A DNA stretch of 14,808 nt from CAYVDH01 sp964450355. GTDB lineage: Bacteria; Bacteroidota; Bacteroidia; NS11-12g; UBA955. The translations under genes and the position numbers were made by a program. How positions within the stretch are numbered: position 1 is the stretch's first letter; every line of letters starts with the position of its first letter. Shown piece by piece: positions 1-8,662 of the stretch. The stretch spans positions 1-14,808 of the forward strand of contig CAYVDH010000081.1 in NCBI GenBank assembly GCA_964450355.1, written 5' to 3'. The notes beneath the pieces were generated by a model. The model saw nothing but the letters and a program-made list of their open reading frames with translations, did no database searches and was not told the origin of the DNA.

Positions 1-88
1 TAAACTTATAGTATAGTTAAATAATATTTAATTTATTAACTAAAGGATAACAGATTATTATTTAACATTAATTTTTTTTATAAAACTG

Positions 89-120
89 TTTGTAATGTAT
101 ATGTAAGTACATTATATTTG
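89..120 (+). promoter_or_regulatory. Bacteroidota-type promoter of the amine oxidase gene
   Basis: The -33-like TTTG is at 89-92 and the -7 box TATATTTG (TAnnTTTG) at 113-120, separated by exactly 20 bases. This matches the known primary sigma factor consensus of Bacteroidota. Transcription would start near 126, leaving a leader of about 13 bases before the GTG at 139. An AAGGAA at 131-136 sits only 2 bases from the GTG, closer than a normal Shine-Dalgarno spacing. Confidence 0.65.
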
Positions 121-138
121 CTCCTTTAACAAGGAATT

Positions 139-1518
139 GTGACTACGAGAAGAAACTTTATAAAAACTATGTCCATGGCATTACCCGCAATGTCATTAGC
201 ACAGATATTTTTGTCTTCTTGTGATAATACACCTCAAAATAAAGATGAAACAAATCTTCCCAAAAGAGTTGGTATTATTGGTGCTGGTATTTCTGGTTTG
301 AATTCAGCATTTTTACTTTCACAAAATTTAAATTTATCATTGCAAGTACTAGAAGCCAGTGATTTAACAGGTGGTAGAATTCTATCAAACAACACATTCG
401 AATCAGGTTACAACATTGAAGTTGGTGCTAATCAAATTTTTGGAAACAACAATTCATTTTTTAATTTGGTAGCCATGTATGAATCGCCAAAAGTTAACAA
501 CAGCGAAACAAATCCTTATTTTTATATTGATTCTGAAGCACAAAACATGGATACAGTGCAAAACAATCCAGATTTTGTTTCAGCTATGAATTGTTTAGAT
601 AAATCCATGAATTTTTCTATGCCTAATGATTTAACATACCAACAACTGATGTTATCTGAAGGTGTTCCTGAAAGTGTTAGATTTATATACACCTCTAAAA
701 TTGAGCAATTCATAGGTAGTTCCATTGACAAAGTAAATGCTAAACCTAGCACTACTGAAGCTAATTATAAAAACAATTCCACTCAATACTCTGTTAACAA
801 ATCTTTTAACTCCATATTAAAATCATATTATCAATCTATTTTACCAAAAGTTGAAACATCAAAACAAGTAAAAGAAATTGATTATTCACAGTCTGAAATT
901 GTAGTTAAAACTGCCGATGGAGATGTTAGAAAATACGATAGACTTATCATTACTGTTCCTGTTTCTGTTCTGATTGACAATGACATTAAATTTACTCCAG
1001 AATTGCCCCTAAACAAAACCAATGCATTATCAAAACTTGGTATGGATGGTGGTATAAAAATTATAGTTAAATTAGCTAAAAATATATGGCCATCAGATGC
1101 AACTCATCTTTATTTAAATGGTAATTTCAATAAAATAGAAGTAAGTAAGATTAACTCTAATTACATTCTTACAGCCTTGGTAAAAGGTTCTGTAGCAGAA
1201 ACTCTTTCACAGAAAAACGATAATGAAATTATTAACGATTTGAAAAAAGAGTTTGAGTACATATATGGCACTAACTCATTTATACCTATTGCTTCCAAAG
1301 TAATTAGTTGGAACAAAATGCCTTATATAAAAGGGGTGTATTCATATCACAAAATGGGTGGTACTATCAACGATAGAGTCGAGTTAGCAAAGTCTATTGA
1401 CAACAAATTGTTCTTTGCTGGAGAAGCAACTAATTCTGATGGACTAAGTGGAACAGTTCAAGGAGCAATTGAATCTTCTATAAGAGCTGTCAATGAATTG
1501 AAAATAAGTTTGAAATAA
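139..1518 (+). CDS. FAD-dependent amine oxidase, Tat-exported lipoprotein
   Basis: This is a flavin amine oxidase-family protein (459 aa) expected to oxidise an amine or amino acid to the imine, passing electrons to O2 through FAD; the substrate is unknown. Residues 3-9 read TRRNFIK, a good twin-arginine signal, followed by a hydrophobic stretch and a lipobox LSSC with C28. This suggests export of the folded flavoprotein and lipid anchoring outside the inner membrane. The FAD Rossmann motif GAGISG is at 48-53, E72 ends the second strand, and TGGRI is at 77-81. The C-terminal flavin motif FAGEAT, then SGTVQGAIES, is close to the end, so the enzyme looks full length. The GTG start keeps the Tat signal intact and fits the promoter at 89-120. 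A lipoprotein gene follows 2 bases later. Membership of the fold is secure; the substrate cannot be read from sequence. Confidence 0.9.
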   Translation: MTTRRNFIKTMSMALPAMSLAQIFLSSCDNTPQNKDETNLPKRVGIIGAGISGLNSAFLLSQNLNLSLQVLEASDLTGGRILSNNTFESGYNIEVGANQIFGNNNSFFNLVAMYESPKVNNSETNPYFYIDSEAQNMDTVQNNPDFVSAMNCLDKSMNFSMPNDLTYQQLMLSEGVPESVRFIYTSKIEQFIGSSIDKVNAKPSTTEANYKNNSTQYSVNKSFNSILKSYYQSILPKVETSKQVKEIDYSQSEIVVKTADGDVRKYDRLIITVPVSVLIDNDIKFTPELPLNKTNALSKLGMDGGIKIIVKLAKNIWPSDATHLYLNGNFNKIEVSKINSNYILTALVKGSVAETLSQKNDNEIINDLKKEFEYIYGTNSFIPIASKVISWNKMPYIKGVYSYHKMGGTINDRVELAKSIDNKLFFAGEATNSDGLSGTVQGAIESSIRAVNELKISLK

Positions 1519-1520
1519 TT

Positions 1521-1946
1521 TTGAAATTTATCTATTTCATTTTTTTATCACTAATTGCATTTTCTTGCCATGTAAATGATAATTCTCAGCAAGAAATATC
1601 TAATGTTTTAAAAAATCAAACTGATGAATGGAATAAGGGCAATGTAGATGGCTTTATGCAAGGTTACTGGAATTCGAAAGAATTGAGATTTATCACCAAA
1701 CGAGGAATTAAATTTGGATATGATTCTGTTTCAAATGGTTACAAAAGATCATACAATACAAAAGAGAAAATGGGAGAATTGACTTTTTCAAAATTACAAT
1801 TCTTTGATTTGAATGATAAAGATTTAAAACAAGTATTTGGCATGTGGAAAGTATCAAAAATCAACGAAACTGATTCTGGCAATTTCTCTTTAATTTTTAA
1901 ACAAATTGATGGCCATTGGAAAATTATTATTGACCATACTTGGTAA
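1521..1946 (+). CDS. NTF2-like (DUF4440-type) lipoprotein
   Basis: This is a small exported protein (141 aa). Residues 1-16 form a signal peptide with lipobox AFSC (C16). The rest fits the DUF4440/SnoaL-like NTF2 fold: an N-terminal helix with the WNKGNVDGFMQGYW pattern, then strands with MGELTF, and the terminal GHWKIIIDHTW typical of this group. These domains bind small ligands or are enzymatic, but no catalytic role can be assigned here. The start is TTG at 1521; the first internal ATG would remove the signal peptide, so TTG is preferred. The gene starts 2 bases after the amine oxidase stop and is probably co-transcribed and translationally coupled with it, which hints at a shared envelope function (inference). 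Confidence 0.82.
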   Translation: MKFIYFIFLSLIAFSCHVNDNSQQEISNVLKNQTDEWNKGNVDGFMQGYWNSKELRFITKRGIKFGYDSVSNGYKRSYNTKEKMGELTFSKLQFFDLNDKDLKQVFGMWKVSKINETDSGNFSLIFKQIDGHWKIIIDHTW

Positions 1947-1962
1947 TATTCAATTATTTTTG
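1930..1962 (+). promoter_or_regulatory. Promoter of the GT39-type gene
   Basis: The -7 box TATTTTTG is at 1955-1962. A TTG at 1930-1932, 22 bases upstream, is a plausible but imperfect -33 element that overlaps the end of the preceding gene. Transcription would start near 1968, giving a short leader before the TTG start at 1985. Confidence 0.5.
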
Positions 1963-1984
1963 CCATTAAATTAAGTTAAAAAAT

Positions 1985-3448
1985 TTGCTGAAACCTTTTG
2001 TTTATCTATTTCTTTTAAATTTATTACTCCATTTGCCATTTGTTCAATTACCTCCTGTTGGCAATCACATGTGGAGACAATGCAATACCATAGCTGTTGC
2101 AAAAAACTTTGCATTTGAAGACAACTCCATTATTTATCCAAGAATAGACCGCAGAAATGAGACTAATGGCATTACTGGAATGCCCTTCCCACTGTATGAA
2201 TGGACACTAGGTGTTGGAATTAAATTGTTTGGATTCTCAAATCTATTGGTCCGTTTGTATTCTTTATTGATAAGTACTTTTGCTTTGTTTTCTATTTACT
2301 TGATTAGTTTATACATTACTAAAGTTAAATTTTGGGCTTGGTGCTCGTCCTTGCTTTTATTTAGTTTGCCTGAATTTTATTATCATTCTATCAATGCTTT
2401 GCCAGATGTATTGGCAATGGTATTTGCATTATATTCGTTGTATTATTGGTTAAAAATTAAAGAGCATTTAAATTCTTTAAATGAATCTAAAAACAAACTG
2501 ATTATTCTATTTTTTTATGCTTTACTAACAAGCACTTTAGCTGGTTTAATAAAAATTCAATTCTTAATCATCCCTTTTTCTACTGTCATTCTGTTTTACA
2601 AATCTAAAAAAAACACGTTTTATGTTGTACTGAGTTTACTGCTTGCTTTTTTAATCAATATATTGTGGTATTACTATGCCATTAATCTTACAAAAAGCAA
2701 TAATTTAAAGGAATTTGGACTTTGGTTAAAACCGATAACAATTAAAGAAGGAATTCAATCCATTATACAAAACATCGTTAGTGATACTCCTGAATTGTTA
2801 ATAGGTTGGCCTTTATTTCTTTTTTTAATCTATTTAATTTTTAAAACATTCAAGAAAATACAATTAAATCCATACAATAAAATCGGTATATTATGGTTTA
2901 TATTCTTCATTGTATTTTATTTTTTTGGTATTGAACGGATGAAAAATCATGCGTACTATTTTATGGTTTTACTGCCGTTAATTGTTATGTTTTCAATCCA
3001 TTTATTTCGACTTAAAGCGATAAAAAAACAATACATTTATTTCATTTTATTCATGAACTTTACTTGGACAATTTTAAGAATTGTGCCAAACAATTGGATA
3101 AATATAGAAAAGCAATTGCCCAAAGAATTTACAGAAAAAAAATATCTAGATGAGTTTAAAAGTTACATTAAACCTGGTGATAGAGTTTTTATTGGTCCTG
3201 ATAAATCAGGTTGTATTTATTTTTACTTTACTAACACCAAAGGGTTTTCTTTTGCCAATGAAAATGAACTTTTTGAATTAGATACAGACACAATTAAATT
3301 GAACAAAGTGTTTTTTAAAAAGGCTAATAAGTTAATAATCAAAGATGTAAAATATGAAAAAAAATTATTAGAAACATTTCCTTATGTGAAGTTTGATAAA
3401 AATATTGGAAGTTTTAGAGTATATAATTTATTAGACAATAAACAATAA
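1985..3448 (+). CDS. GT39-type membrane glycosyltransferase (ArnT/PMT-like)
   Basis: This is a polytopic inner-membrane protein (487 aa) with about ten to eleven hydrophobic segments and a soluble C-terminal part of about 110 residues. The first large loop has GNHMWRQCNTIAVAKNF at 26-42, then the YPRID and NGITGMPFPLYEW elements (about 51-73). These are typical of Bacteroidota GT39-type glycosyltransferases, which use polyprenyl-phosphate sugars on the periplasmic side. The acceptor could be lipid A, a glycan or a protein and cannot be told. Many relatives have an acidic residue in the WRQADT position; here it is N34, so the catalytic acid is more likely D55 or E72 (inference). The start is TTG at 1985 (CTG at 1988 is possible); an in-frame stop at 1967 rules out anything longer. 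It has its own promoter. Confidence 0.8.
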   Translation: MLKPFVYLFLLNLLLHLPFVQLPPVGNHMWRQCNTIAVAKNFAFEDNSIIYPRIDRRNETNGITGMPFPLYEWTLGVGIKLFGFSNLLVRLYSLLISTFALFSIYLISLYITKVKFWAWCSSLLLFSLPEFYYHSINALPDVLAMVFALYSLYYWLKIKEHLNSLNESKNKLIILFFYALLTSTLAGLIKIQFLIIPFSTVILFYKSKKNTFYVVLSLLLAFLINILWYYYAINLTKSNNLKEFGLWLKPITIKEGIQSIIQNIVSDTPELLIGWPLFLFLIYLIFKTFKKIQLNPYNKIGILWFIFFIVFYFFGIERMKNHAYYFMVLLPLIVMFSIHLFRLKAIKKQYIYFILFMNFTWTILRIVPNNWINIEKQLPKEFTEKKYLDEFKSYIKPGDRVFIGPDKSGCIYFYFTNTKGFSFANENELFELDTDTIKLNKVFFKKANKLIIKDVKYEKKLLETFPYVKFDKNIGSFRVYNLLDNKQ

Positions 3449-3466
3449 GATTATAAAAAAATGCGT

Positions 3467-3474
3467 TAATTTCG
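3467..3474 (+). promoter_or_regulatory. Possible -7 box for gldA-gldF-gldG
   Basis: TAATTTCG differs from TAnnTTTG at one position and lies 30 bases before the GTG start of gldA. No convincing TTG lies 19-22 bases upstream. This is a weak call, supported only by position and the near-match. Confidence 0.3.
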
Positions 3475-3503
3475 CAATTCTATTTTTAATCAAATCACAA
3501 TCT

Positions 3504-4409
3504 GTGTCTATTCAAGTAAAAAATTTAAGTAAATTGTATGGCAAACAAAAAGCCATAGATAACTTATCCTTCAACATAGATAAAAAAGAGATTGTAGGAT
3601 TTTTGGGACCTAATGGTGCTGGAAAAACTACTACCATGAAAATTTTAACTTGTTTTATACCTCCTACCAGTGGACAAGCATTTATAAATCAATTAAATGT
3701 TGAAGATCACACTATAGAAGTAAGAAAAACCATAGGTTATTTACCAGAACACAATCCACTGTATTTGGATATGTACATCAAAGAATACTTGGAATTTATC
3801 GGTTCAACATATCAATTACCAAAAATAAAAAACAGAGTAAAAGAAATGATTGAATTGACAGGACTTACTATTGAACAAAATAAAAAAATTGGGCAACTTT
3901 CTAAAGGATACAGGCAAAGAGTGGGTCTAGCTCAAGCCATCATTCACAATCCTGATGTATTGATTCTTGATGAACCTACCAGTGGGTTAGACCCAAATCA
4001 AATAGTAGAAATTCGAAACATCATCAAAGAAATAGGCAAGGAAAAAACTGTTATGTTATCTACTCATATCATGCAAGAAGTAGAAGCTATGTGCAACAGG
4101 GTAATGATTATAAACAAAGGTAAAATAGTAGCAGACGGTAAGACCGATGAATTGAAAAACCAGTTCAATAATCAAAAGCAATTAGCCATAAAATTCAATC
4201 AAAATTTAACTTCAAATCAAATCAAAGACATTGAGAATTTATCTGAAATAAAATCAAACAACAATCCAAATTTTATTTTCATTTCTAACGATGTTGAAGC
4301 ATTAAAACACAGTCTATTTCAATATGCTGTGAATAATCAGTTACAACTTTCTGAAATGAAAACAATTGAAAATTCGCTTGAAGATATTTTTAAAAATGTA
4401 ACCAAATAG
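3504..4409 (+). CDS. gldA: Gliding-associated ABC transporter ATPase GldA
   Basis: This is the ATP-hydrolysing subunit of an ABC-2-type transporter, acting at the inner membrane with GldF and GldG. It has 301 aa, normal for the family. The Walker A motif GPNGAGKT is at 35-42, followed by the characteristic GYLPEHNPLYLDMY stretch that marks GldA proteins. The signature LSKGYRQR is at 132-139, Walker B VLILDE at 152-157 with catalytic E157, the D-loop residue D163, and the H-loop histidine H188. A C-terminal extension follows the ATPase core. The GTG start at 3504 gives the expected MSIQVKNLSKLYG N-terminus. gldF starts 2 bases after its stop. In Flavobacterium johnsoniae this transporter was linked to gliding, but homologues occur in non-gliders, so the cargo and the need for it in motility are open. 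Confidence 0.93.
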   Translation: MSIQVKNLSKLYGKQKAIDNLSFNIDKKEIVGFLGPNGAGKTTTMKILTCFIPPTSGQAFINQLNVEDHTIEVRKTIGYLPEHNPLYLDMYIKEYLEFIGSTYQLPKIKNRVKEMIELTGLTIEQNKKIGQLSKGYRQRVGLAQAIIHNPDVLILDEPTSGLDPNQIVEIRNIIKEIGKEKTVMLSTHIMQEVEAMCNRVMIINKGKIVADGKTDELKNQFNNQKQLAIKFNQNLTSNQIKDIENLSEIKSNNNPNFIFISNDVEALKHSLFQYAVNNQLQLSEMKTIENSLEDIFKNVTK

Positions 4410-4411
4410 AC

Positions 4412-5140
4412 ATGATAAGTATTTTTAAAAAAGAATTAAGAAGTTACCTAAGTTCACTGATAGCCATCATAGTCATTGTGGTATTTTTGATTGCCAATGG
4501 CTTATTTATTTGGGTATTTCGCGAAACCAATATTTTAGATGGAGGGTATGCCAATATTGACCCCTTGTTTGAACTTGCCCCTATTATTTTTATATTTTTG
4601 ATATCTGCACTTACCATGCGGCTTTTTAGTGAAGAAAAGAAAAGTGGAACTTTTGAAATTTTAACAACAAAACCCTTAACAGATTTATCAATTATAATGG
4701 GCAAATTTTTAGCTGCTTTAACAGTAGTTATTTTTGCAATATTACCTACTGTTTTGTATTATTACACTGTTTATCAATTAGCAGTTCCCAAAGGCAACAT
4801 TGATACTGGAGCTATATTAGGAAGTTATACTGGATTAGTGTTATTAAGCGCAGCCTATATTTCCATAGGCATGTTTTGTAGTGTCATTACAGACAATCAA
4901 ATTGTAGCTTTTATTATCAGCATGTTTCTTTGTTTTTTCATTTATGTTGCATTCGATTATTTAGGGTCGTTTTCTTTCTTAAAAAGCAATCAATTTTTTA
5001 TTGAATGGTTTGGAATCAATTACCACTACAGAAGTTTGAGTAAAGGTGTGATAGACACCCGAGATATCGTTTATTTTATTAGTTTGATTACTTTGTTTAT
5101 TTGGATTACAAAAATTGTATTTAGCAGCAGAAAATGGTAA
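4412..5140 (+). CDS. gldF: Gliding-associated ABC transporter permease GldF
   Basis: This is the membrane permease of the GldAFG transporter (242 aa, about six membrane segments). Segment 1 is at about 15-36 and segment 2 at about 55-72, followed by the cytoplasmic coupling motif FSEEKKSGTFEILTTKPL (72-89), typical of ABC-2 permeases and where the ATPase docks. Further hydrophobic segments follow up to a last one near 220-235. It is separated by 2 bases from gldA and overlaps gldG by 7 bases, so the three are certainly one transcription unit and probably translationally coupled. ATG start, complete. Confidence 0.92.
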   Translation: MISIFKKELRSYLSSLIAIIVIVVFLIANGLFIWVFRETNILDGGYANIDPLFELAPIIFIFLISALTMRLFSEEKKSGTFEILTTKPLTDLSIIMGKFLAALTVVIFAILPTVLYYYTVYQLAVPKGNIDTGAILGSYTGLVLLSAAYISIGMFCSVITDNQIVAFIISMFLCFFIYVAFDYLGSFSFLKSNQFFIEWFGINYHYRSLSKGVIDTRDIVYFISLITLFIWITKIVFSSRKW

Positions 5141-6954
5141 AAGAAAAAAAACAAAAACGCAGTTTTAAACAACAATCTTTCATCGAACTCATTTTGGTGT
5201 TTTTGGTTATCATCATTGTGAATGTTTTATCTTCCCAATATTATAAACAATATGATTTAACTAAGGAGAAAAGATATACCCTTTCCGAAACATCAGCTCA
5301 ATTAGCAAAAAGAGTAGAAGACCGTTTGTATTTTAAAATCTATTTAGAAGGTGAAAATTTATCTTCTCGATTTAAACAATTAAGAACTGCAATTCTAGAT
5401 AAATTAAGAGACTTCAGGGATTTAAGTGGAAATAAAATTGATTTTGAGTTTGTCAATGTTTTAAAAGATAAAGAAAACAAAGAAAAAGCTGAAATCATCA
5501 AAGAATTAAGCAATAGAGGATGTCAATATTACAACGATATTGAAGTAGAAGCTGATAAAGAAAACCGAAACTTAATATTGCCATGTGGTGAAGTAACATA
5601 CGGAGACAACAAAGAATATCCTATCAACTTTTTAAGTACCGAATTTGGTAAAGCAGAAGAAACTGCCATCAATAAATCGATTGAAGGAATAGAATATGAA
5701 ATAGCCAATGTCATTAGGATGTGTTTAAATAACAATCCAAAAAAATTGGCATTTTTATATGGTCATGGTGAACCAGATGCTTTAGCTACTGATGATATAT
5801 TAGCTTCTTTATCTGATAATTACAGCATTGATAGGTATTTATTTAATTTATCTGATGAAAATTACCTTAAACAATTCATCACTTATGCTGATCAAATAAA
5901 AGATTACGATAGTTTAGGTAAAACCATCATATTAAAATCGGTGGAAAAACTAAAGGAATACGATGGATTAGTCATAATAAAGCCTACAGAAAATTTACAA
6001 AAAGATGAAGCCTACATTATTGACCAATACATCATGAGTGGCAGAAAAGTGATATGGATGGTGGACCCAATTATGGCTGAACACGACAGCTTAAGAAGAA
6101 GCCCTAAAGTGACATTTCCTGATTATAACAATGAGCATTTACGCAATTTATTATTCAATTATGGAGTGAGATTAAACCCTTCTTTGTTGCAAGATTTAAA
6201 CTGCAACAATATAGAACTTAATGACCCATCTAGGCAAAATAGAAAGGTTCCTTTTCCTTGGGTATATTATCCAGTATTTGCTTTTACCAATGCAGAACAC
6301 CCAATTGTGAAAAATTTAGAAGTGGTGTGGGGACAATACAGTGGAACATTAAAACCAATCAGTAAGCCCAATTTGACTATCACAAATTTGTTACTTAGTT
6401 CAAATAAAACAAAATTACAAGAAGCACCTGCCTTTGTTGATTTAAGTATTGTAAACAACATATTAAATAAAGAGTATTTAAAAACCTACAATCAAGGTAC
6501 ACAGATTGCGGGTGTATTGCTTGAAGGTGAGTTCAAATCATTTTATAGCCGACCTGATAATTCATTCTCATTGCCTGTAATAAAAAATTGCAAAAACAAC
6601 AAAATGATTGTTATAGCAGATGGTGACATTGCTATTAATAAAGTAATAAGAAGTTCAGGAAAAGCATTTCCATTGGGCTACGATGTTGAAACAGGAAGGC
6701 AATTTGCCAACAAAAAGTTCTTATTGAATTGCGTAGATTATTTATTTGATGAAAATGGATTAATTGAAATACGCACCAAAGAAATCAACATGAGATTGCT
6801 TAACAGAGCAGACATAAATCAACCTAAAGAAGAAGGAACAATGTTGAGCAATAAACAAAAATGGCAGTTATTTAATACCGCTTTACCAGTATTAATCATC
6901 ATTTTGTTTGGGGTTCTCAATAGAATTTACAGAAGATATAAATACAGCAGGTAA
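5134..6954 (+). CDS. gldG: Gliding-associated ABC transporter auxiliary protein GldG
   Basis: This is the auxiliary, largely periplasmic component of the GldAFG transporter (606 aa). One N-terminal membrane segment (about 17-34) is followed by YDLTKEKRYTLSETS (40-54), a hallmark of this family. A large ABC_transp_aux-type domain follows, with the GHGE motif at 210-213. A C-terminal membrane segment (about 582-597) ends in a basic cytoplasmic tail. The ATG at 5134 overlaps the end of gldF by 7 bases. The stop codon is immediately followed by the stop codon of the convergent DUF4920 gene, so no separate terminator fits between them. Whether it binds a substrate or serves as a scaffold is not established. 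Confidence 0.92.
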   Translation: MVKEKKQKRSFKQQSFIELILVFLVIIIVNVLSSQYYKQYDLTKEKRYTLSETSAQLAKRVEDRLYFKIYLEGENLSSRFKQLRTAILDKLRDFRDLSGNKIDFEFVNVLKDKENKEKAEIIKELSNRGCQYYNDIEVEADKENRNLILPCGEVTYGDNKEYPINFLSTEFGKAEETAINKSIEGIEYEIANVIRMCLNNNPKKLAFLYGHGEPDALATDDILASLSDNYSIDRYLFNLSDENYLKQFITYADQIKDYDSLGKTIILKSVEKLKEYDGLVIIKPTENLQKDEAYIIDQYIMSGRKVIWMVDPIMAEHDSLRRSPKVTFPDYNNEHLRNLLFNYGVRLNPSLLQDLNCNNIELNDPSRQNRKVPFPWVYYPVFAFTNAEHPIVKNLEVVWGQYSGTLKPISKPNLTITNLLLSSNKTKLQEAPAFVDLSIVNNILNKEYLKTYNQGTQIAGVLLEGEFKSFYSRPDNSFSLPVIKNCKNNKMIVIADGDIAINKVIRSSGKAFPLGYDVETGRQFANKKFLLNCVDYLFDENGLIEIRTKEINMRLLNRADINQPKEEGTMLSNKQKWQLFNTALPVLIIILFGVLNRIYRRYKYSR

Positions 6955-7494
6955 TTAATCTACTATTTTAATCCCAGTTGCCTGAAACCCTGTATTGATT
7001 AGAGGGGTTGTAAATTTCTTTTTAGCTTCCTCTAAACTCATTGATTTAGCATCGTCAACAGCTTCATGAATTTGTTGTTCAACAGAGGTAGTATCATTAT
7101 AAAATTCACCCATAGCAATTACTTTTTTTCCTGCTAAATCTTTATGCATTAAAAATTTATGCCCAAAATCAATGGTTTGAGTTGTGCTTTCACCTTTTAA
7201 ATCGAACCAACAGCCTTTGCTTTGACAAATAGCCTCAATAGTACCAGAAATTTTAGCTGATTTTGATCCATTTTCTTTGTAAGTTTTTACAGCATTTTCA
7301 AGAGTAGATGGATTAGTGATATCGAATTCGGCACCATAAAAACCATTCACCAATGTAGGGGTCAATTTATCTTCTTGTTTGCATTCATCTGGTTCTTCAG
7401 TAGCTGTTTTGTTATCACCAGTTTTAGCAGTGTTGTTACAAGCATACACAAAACTAAAACAAAGGGTTGCTATCAATATGTATTTCATTTTCAT
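6955..7494 (-). CDS. DUF4920-domain lipoprotein
   Basis: This is an exported lipoprotein of unknown function (179 aa from the chosen start). The signal peptide MKMKYILIATLCFSFVYAC has a lipobox ending at C19. A short polar linker leads to a domain with the conserved CQSKGCWFDLK motif (C90, C95, W96) characteristic of DUF4920. The paired cysteines could bind metal or form a disulfide, but no function is proven. A longer reading with ATG at 7521 is rejected because the -7 promoter box at 7506-7499 would lie inside it and the extra nine residues disrupt the signal peptide. The start is therefore 7494 or 7488. From the promoter, the mRNA would be leaderless or nearly so. It converges on gldG with no base between the two stops. 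Confidence 0.8.
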   Translation of the reverse strand: MKMKYILIATLCFSFVYACNNTAKTGDNKTATEEPDECKQEDKLTPTLVNGFYGAEFDITNPSTLENAVKTYKENGSKSAKISGTIEAICQSKGCWFDLKGESTTQTIDFGHKFLMHKDLAGKKVIAMGEFYNDTTSVEQQIHEAVDDAKSMSLEEAKKKFTTPLINTGFQATGIKIVD

Positions 7495-7498
7495 GTTA

Positions 7499-7506
7499 CA
7501 AAAATA
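7499..7506 (-). promoter_or_regulatory. -7 box of the DUF4920 gene promoter
   Basis: On the minus strand 7506-7499 reads TATTTTTG, a perfect TAnnTTTG. Transcription would start near 7493-7494, at the ATG itself. No clear TTG sits 19-22 bases upstream; the nearest is at 12 bases. Confidence 0.5.
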
Positions 7507-7558
7507 TAAAAAGTAAAACAATTAATAGCCATTGAGTTTTTAATTAAAATAAATATAG

Positions 7559-7566
7559 TATTTTTG
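7559..7566 (+). promoter_or_regulatory. -7 box of the AAA ATPase/zeta-like module
   Basis: TATTTTTG followed by C, a perfect TAnnTTTG, lies 11 bases before the ATG at 7578. A TTG at 7532-7534 is 24 bases upstream, a little far for a -33 element. The expected leader is only about 6 bases. It is divergent from the DUF4920 promoter in the same short intergenic region. Confidence 0.5.
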
Positions 7567-7577
7567 CGCTATAACCT

Positions 7578-8660
7578 ATGTTAGAAAACATTCATATACA
7601 AAATTTTAGATGTTTTGAAGATTTCAAAGCAGACGGTTTTGAGAGAATCAATCTAATAGGCGGAAAAAACAACAGTGGAAAAAGTTGTTTGTTGGAGGCT
7701 ATTGCTTGTTTGTCATCTAAATTTTTTGAAACACAAATAGCTCAAATGAGAGAGTTAAATCAAGGTCCAGAAATACTTATTAATAAAAATGCTTCTTCCC
7801 AAAATTTATCAATTTCTACTTTTGATGGAGATTTGGAACATAAATTTAGCGTAATGCTTGATAATCAATGTAAGTGGGCAGGAGTAAATCAAAGAGCCAA
7901 ATTAGATATTAATTACATCAATCAAAAAACGGAACTCCCAATACTGAATATCCTACAATCATTTGACGAGTTAGATGCAAAGTTGATTAAAAAAAAGTTA
8001 ATTAAAATATTAAATGTTGTAGATAGTCGTATCGAAGACATGCGAACTTTTAGTACCAAGAATGGATTATTCATAAAATTAAATAACAGCGTTTACGAAC
8101 CTTTATCAAATTTTGGTGATGCTACAAAAAATATAATCCGTTATTTTACTCCCATATTTGAAAAAGAACTATTAACAAATAATCAATTTCTTTCCATACT
8201 TTTAATTGATGAAATTGAAAATGGAATTCATTATACAGTCCTTTCTGATTTTTGGAAATCCGTTTTTAAATTATCTAAAGAATTAAATGTGCAAGTATTC
8301 GCTACCACCCATAGTTTGGAAATGATAACTGCCTTTAATGAAGTTGCCAAAGAAGAATGTGAAGGAGCTTATTTTGAAATGATGAGAAATGAACAAAACA
8401 ACATTAAAATATTAAAACACAATAGCTCTGCTCTTGAAGAAGAAATAGAAGTTGGTTCAAACTTCAGAGGTGAAGTTTACAGAGATAAATTAGAACTTAA
8501 CCAAGATTTAGTCAATACTCTTCAAGAATCATTAAATAAGGCAAAGAAAAATGCAAAAGAAAACAACATTGCTTTACCATTCATTAAAAATGGAAAACTA
8601 TATGAATTAAATCCAGACGGTACAGAATCATTAATTAAAGATTTAGAATTAGAAAAATAA
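7578..8660 (+). CDS. AAA family ATPase (AAA_15/AAA_21, OLD/RecF-like)
   Basis: This is a P-loop ATPase of the SMC/RecF/OLD-like ABC ATPase class (360 aa). The N-terminus LENIHIQNFRCFEDF is typical of RecF-type folds. Walker A GKNNSGKS is at 29-36, a signature-like LSNFGDATKNIIRYF precedes Walker B LLIDEIE (208-214; D211, E212), and the switch histidine is H245 in ATTHS. About 90 further residues form a charged C-terminal tail. There is no TOPRIM domain or other recognisable nuclease domain, so it is not a complete OLD nuclease. Such stand-alone ATPases occur in many anti-phage and toxin-antitoxin-like modules, always with a partner gene. Here the partner is the zeta-like gene 2 bases downstream. 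A sensor or regulator role is inference. Confidence 0.83.
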   Translation: MLENIHIQNFRCFEDFKADGFERINLIGGKNNSGKSCLLEAIACLSSKFFETQIAQMRELNQGPEILINKNASSQNLSISTFDGDLEHKFSVMLDNQCKWAGVNQRAKLDINYINQKTELPILNILQSFDELDAKLIKKKLIKILNVVDSRIEDMRTFSTKNGLFIKLNNSVYEPLSNFGDATKNIIRYFTPIFEKELLTNNQFLSILLIDEIENGIHYTVLSDFWKSVFKLSKELNVQVFATTHSLEMITAFNEVAKEECEGAYFEMMRNEQNNIKILKHNSSALEEEIEVGSNFRGEVYRDKLELNQDLVNTLQESLNKAKKNAKENNIALPFIKNGKLYELNPDGTESLIKDLELEK

Positions 8661-8662
8661 AT

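Noticed and set aside
17..31. Perfect AT palindrome (7-bp arms) near the left edge
   Set aside because: It is made only of A and T in an AT-rich region; chance is likely and no function is indicated.
7495..7521. Upstream ATG for the DUF4920 gene
   Set aside because: It lies upstream of the -7 box on the minus strand and adds nine residues before an otherwise ideal lipoprotein signal.
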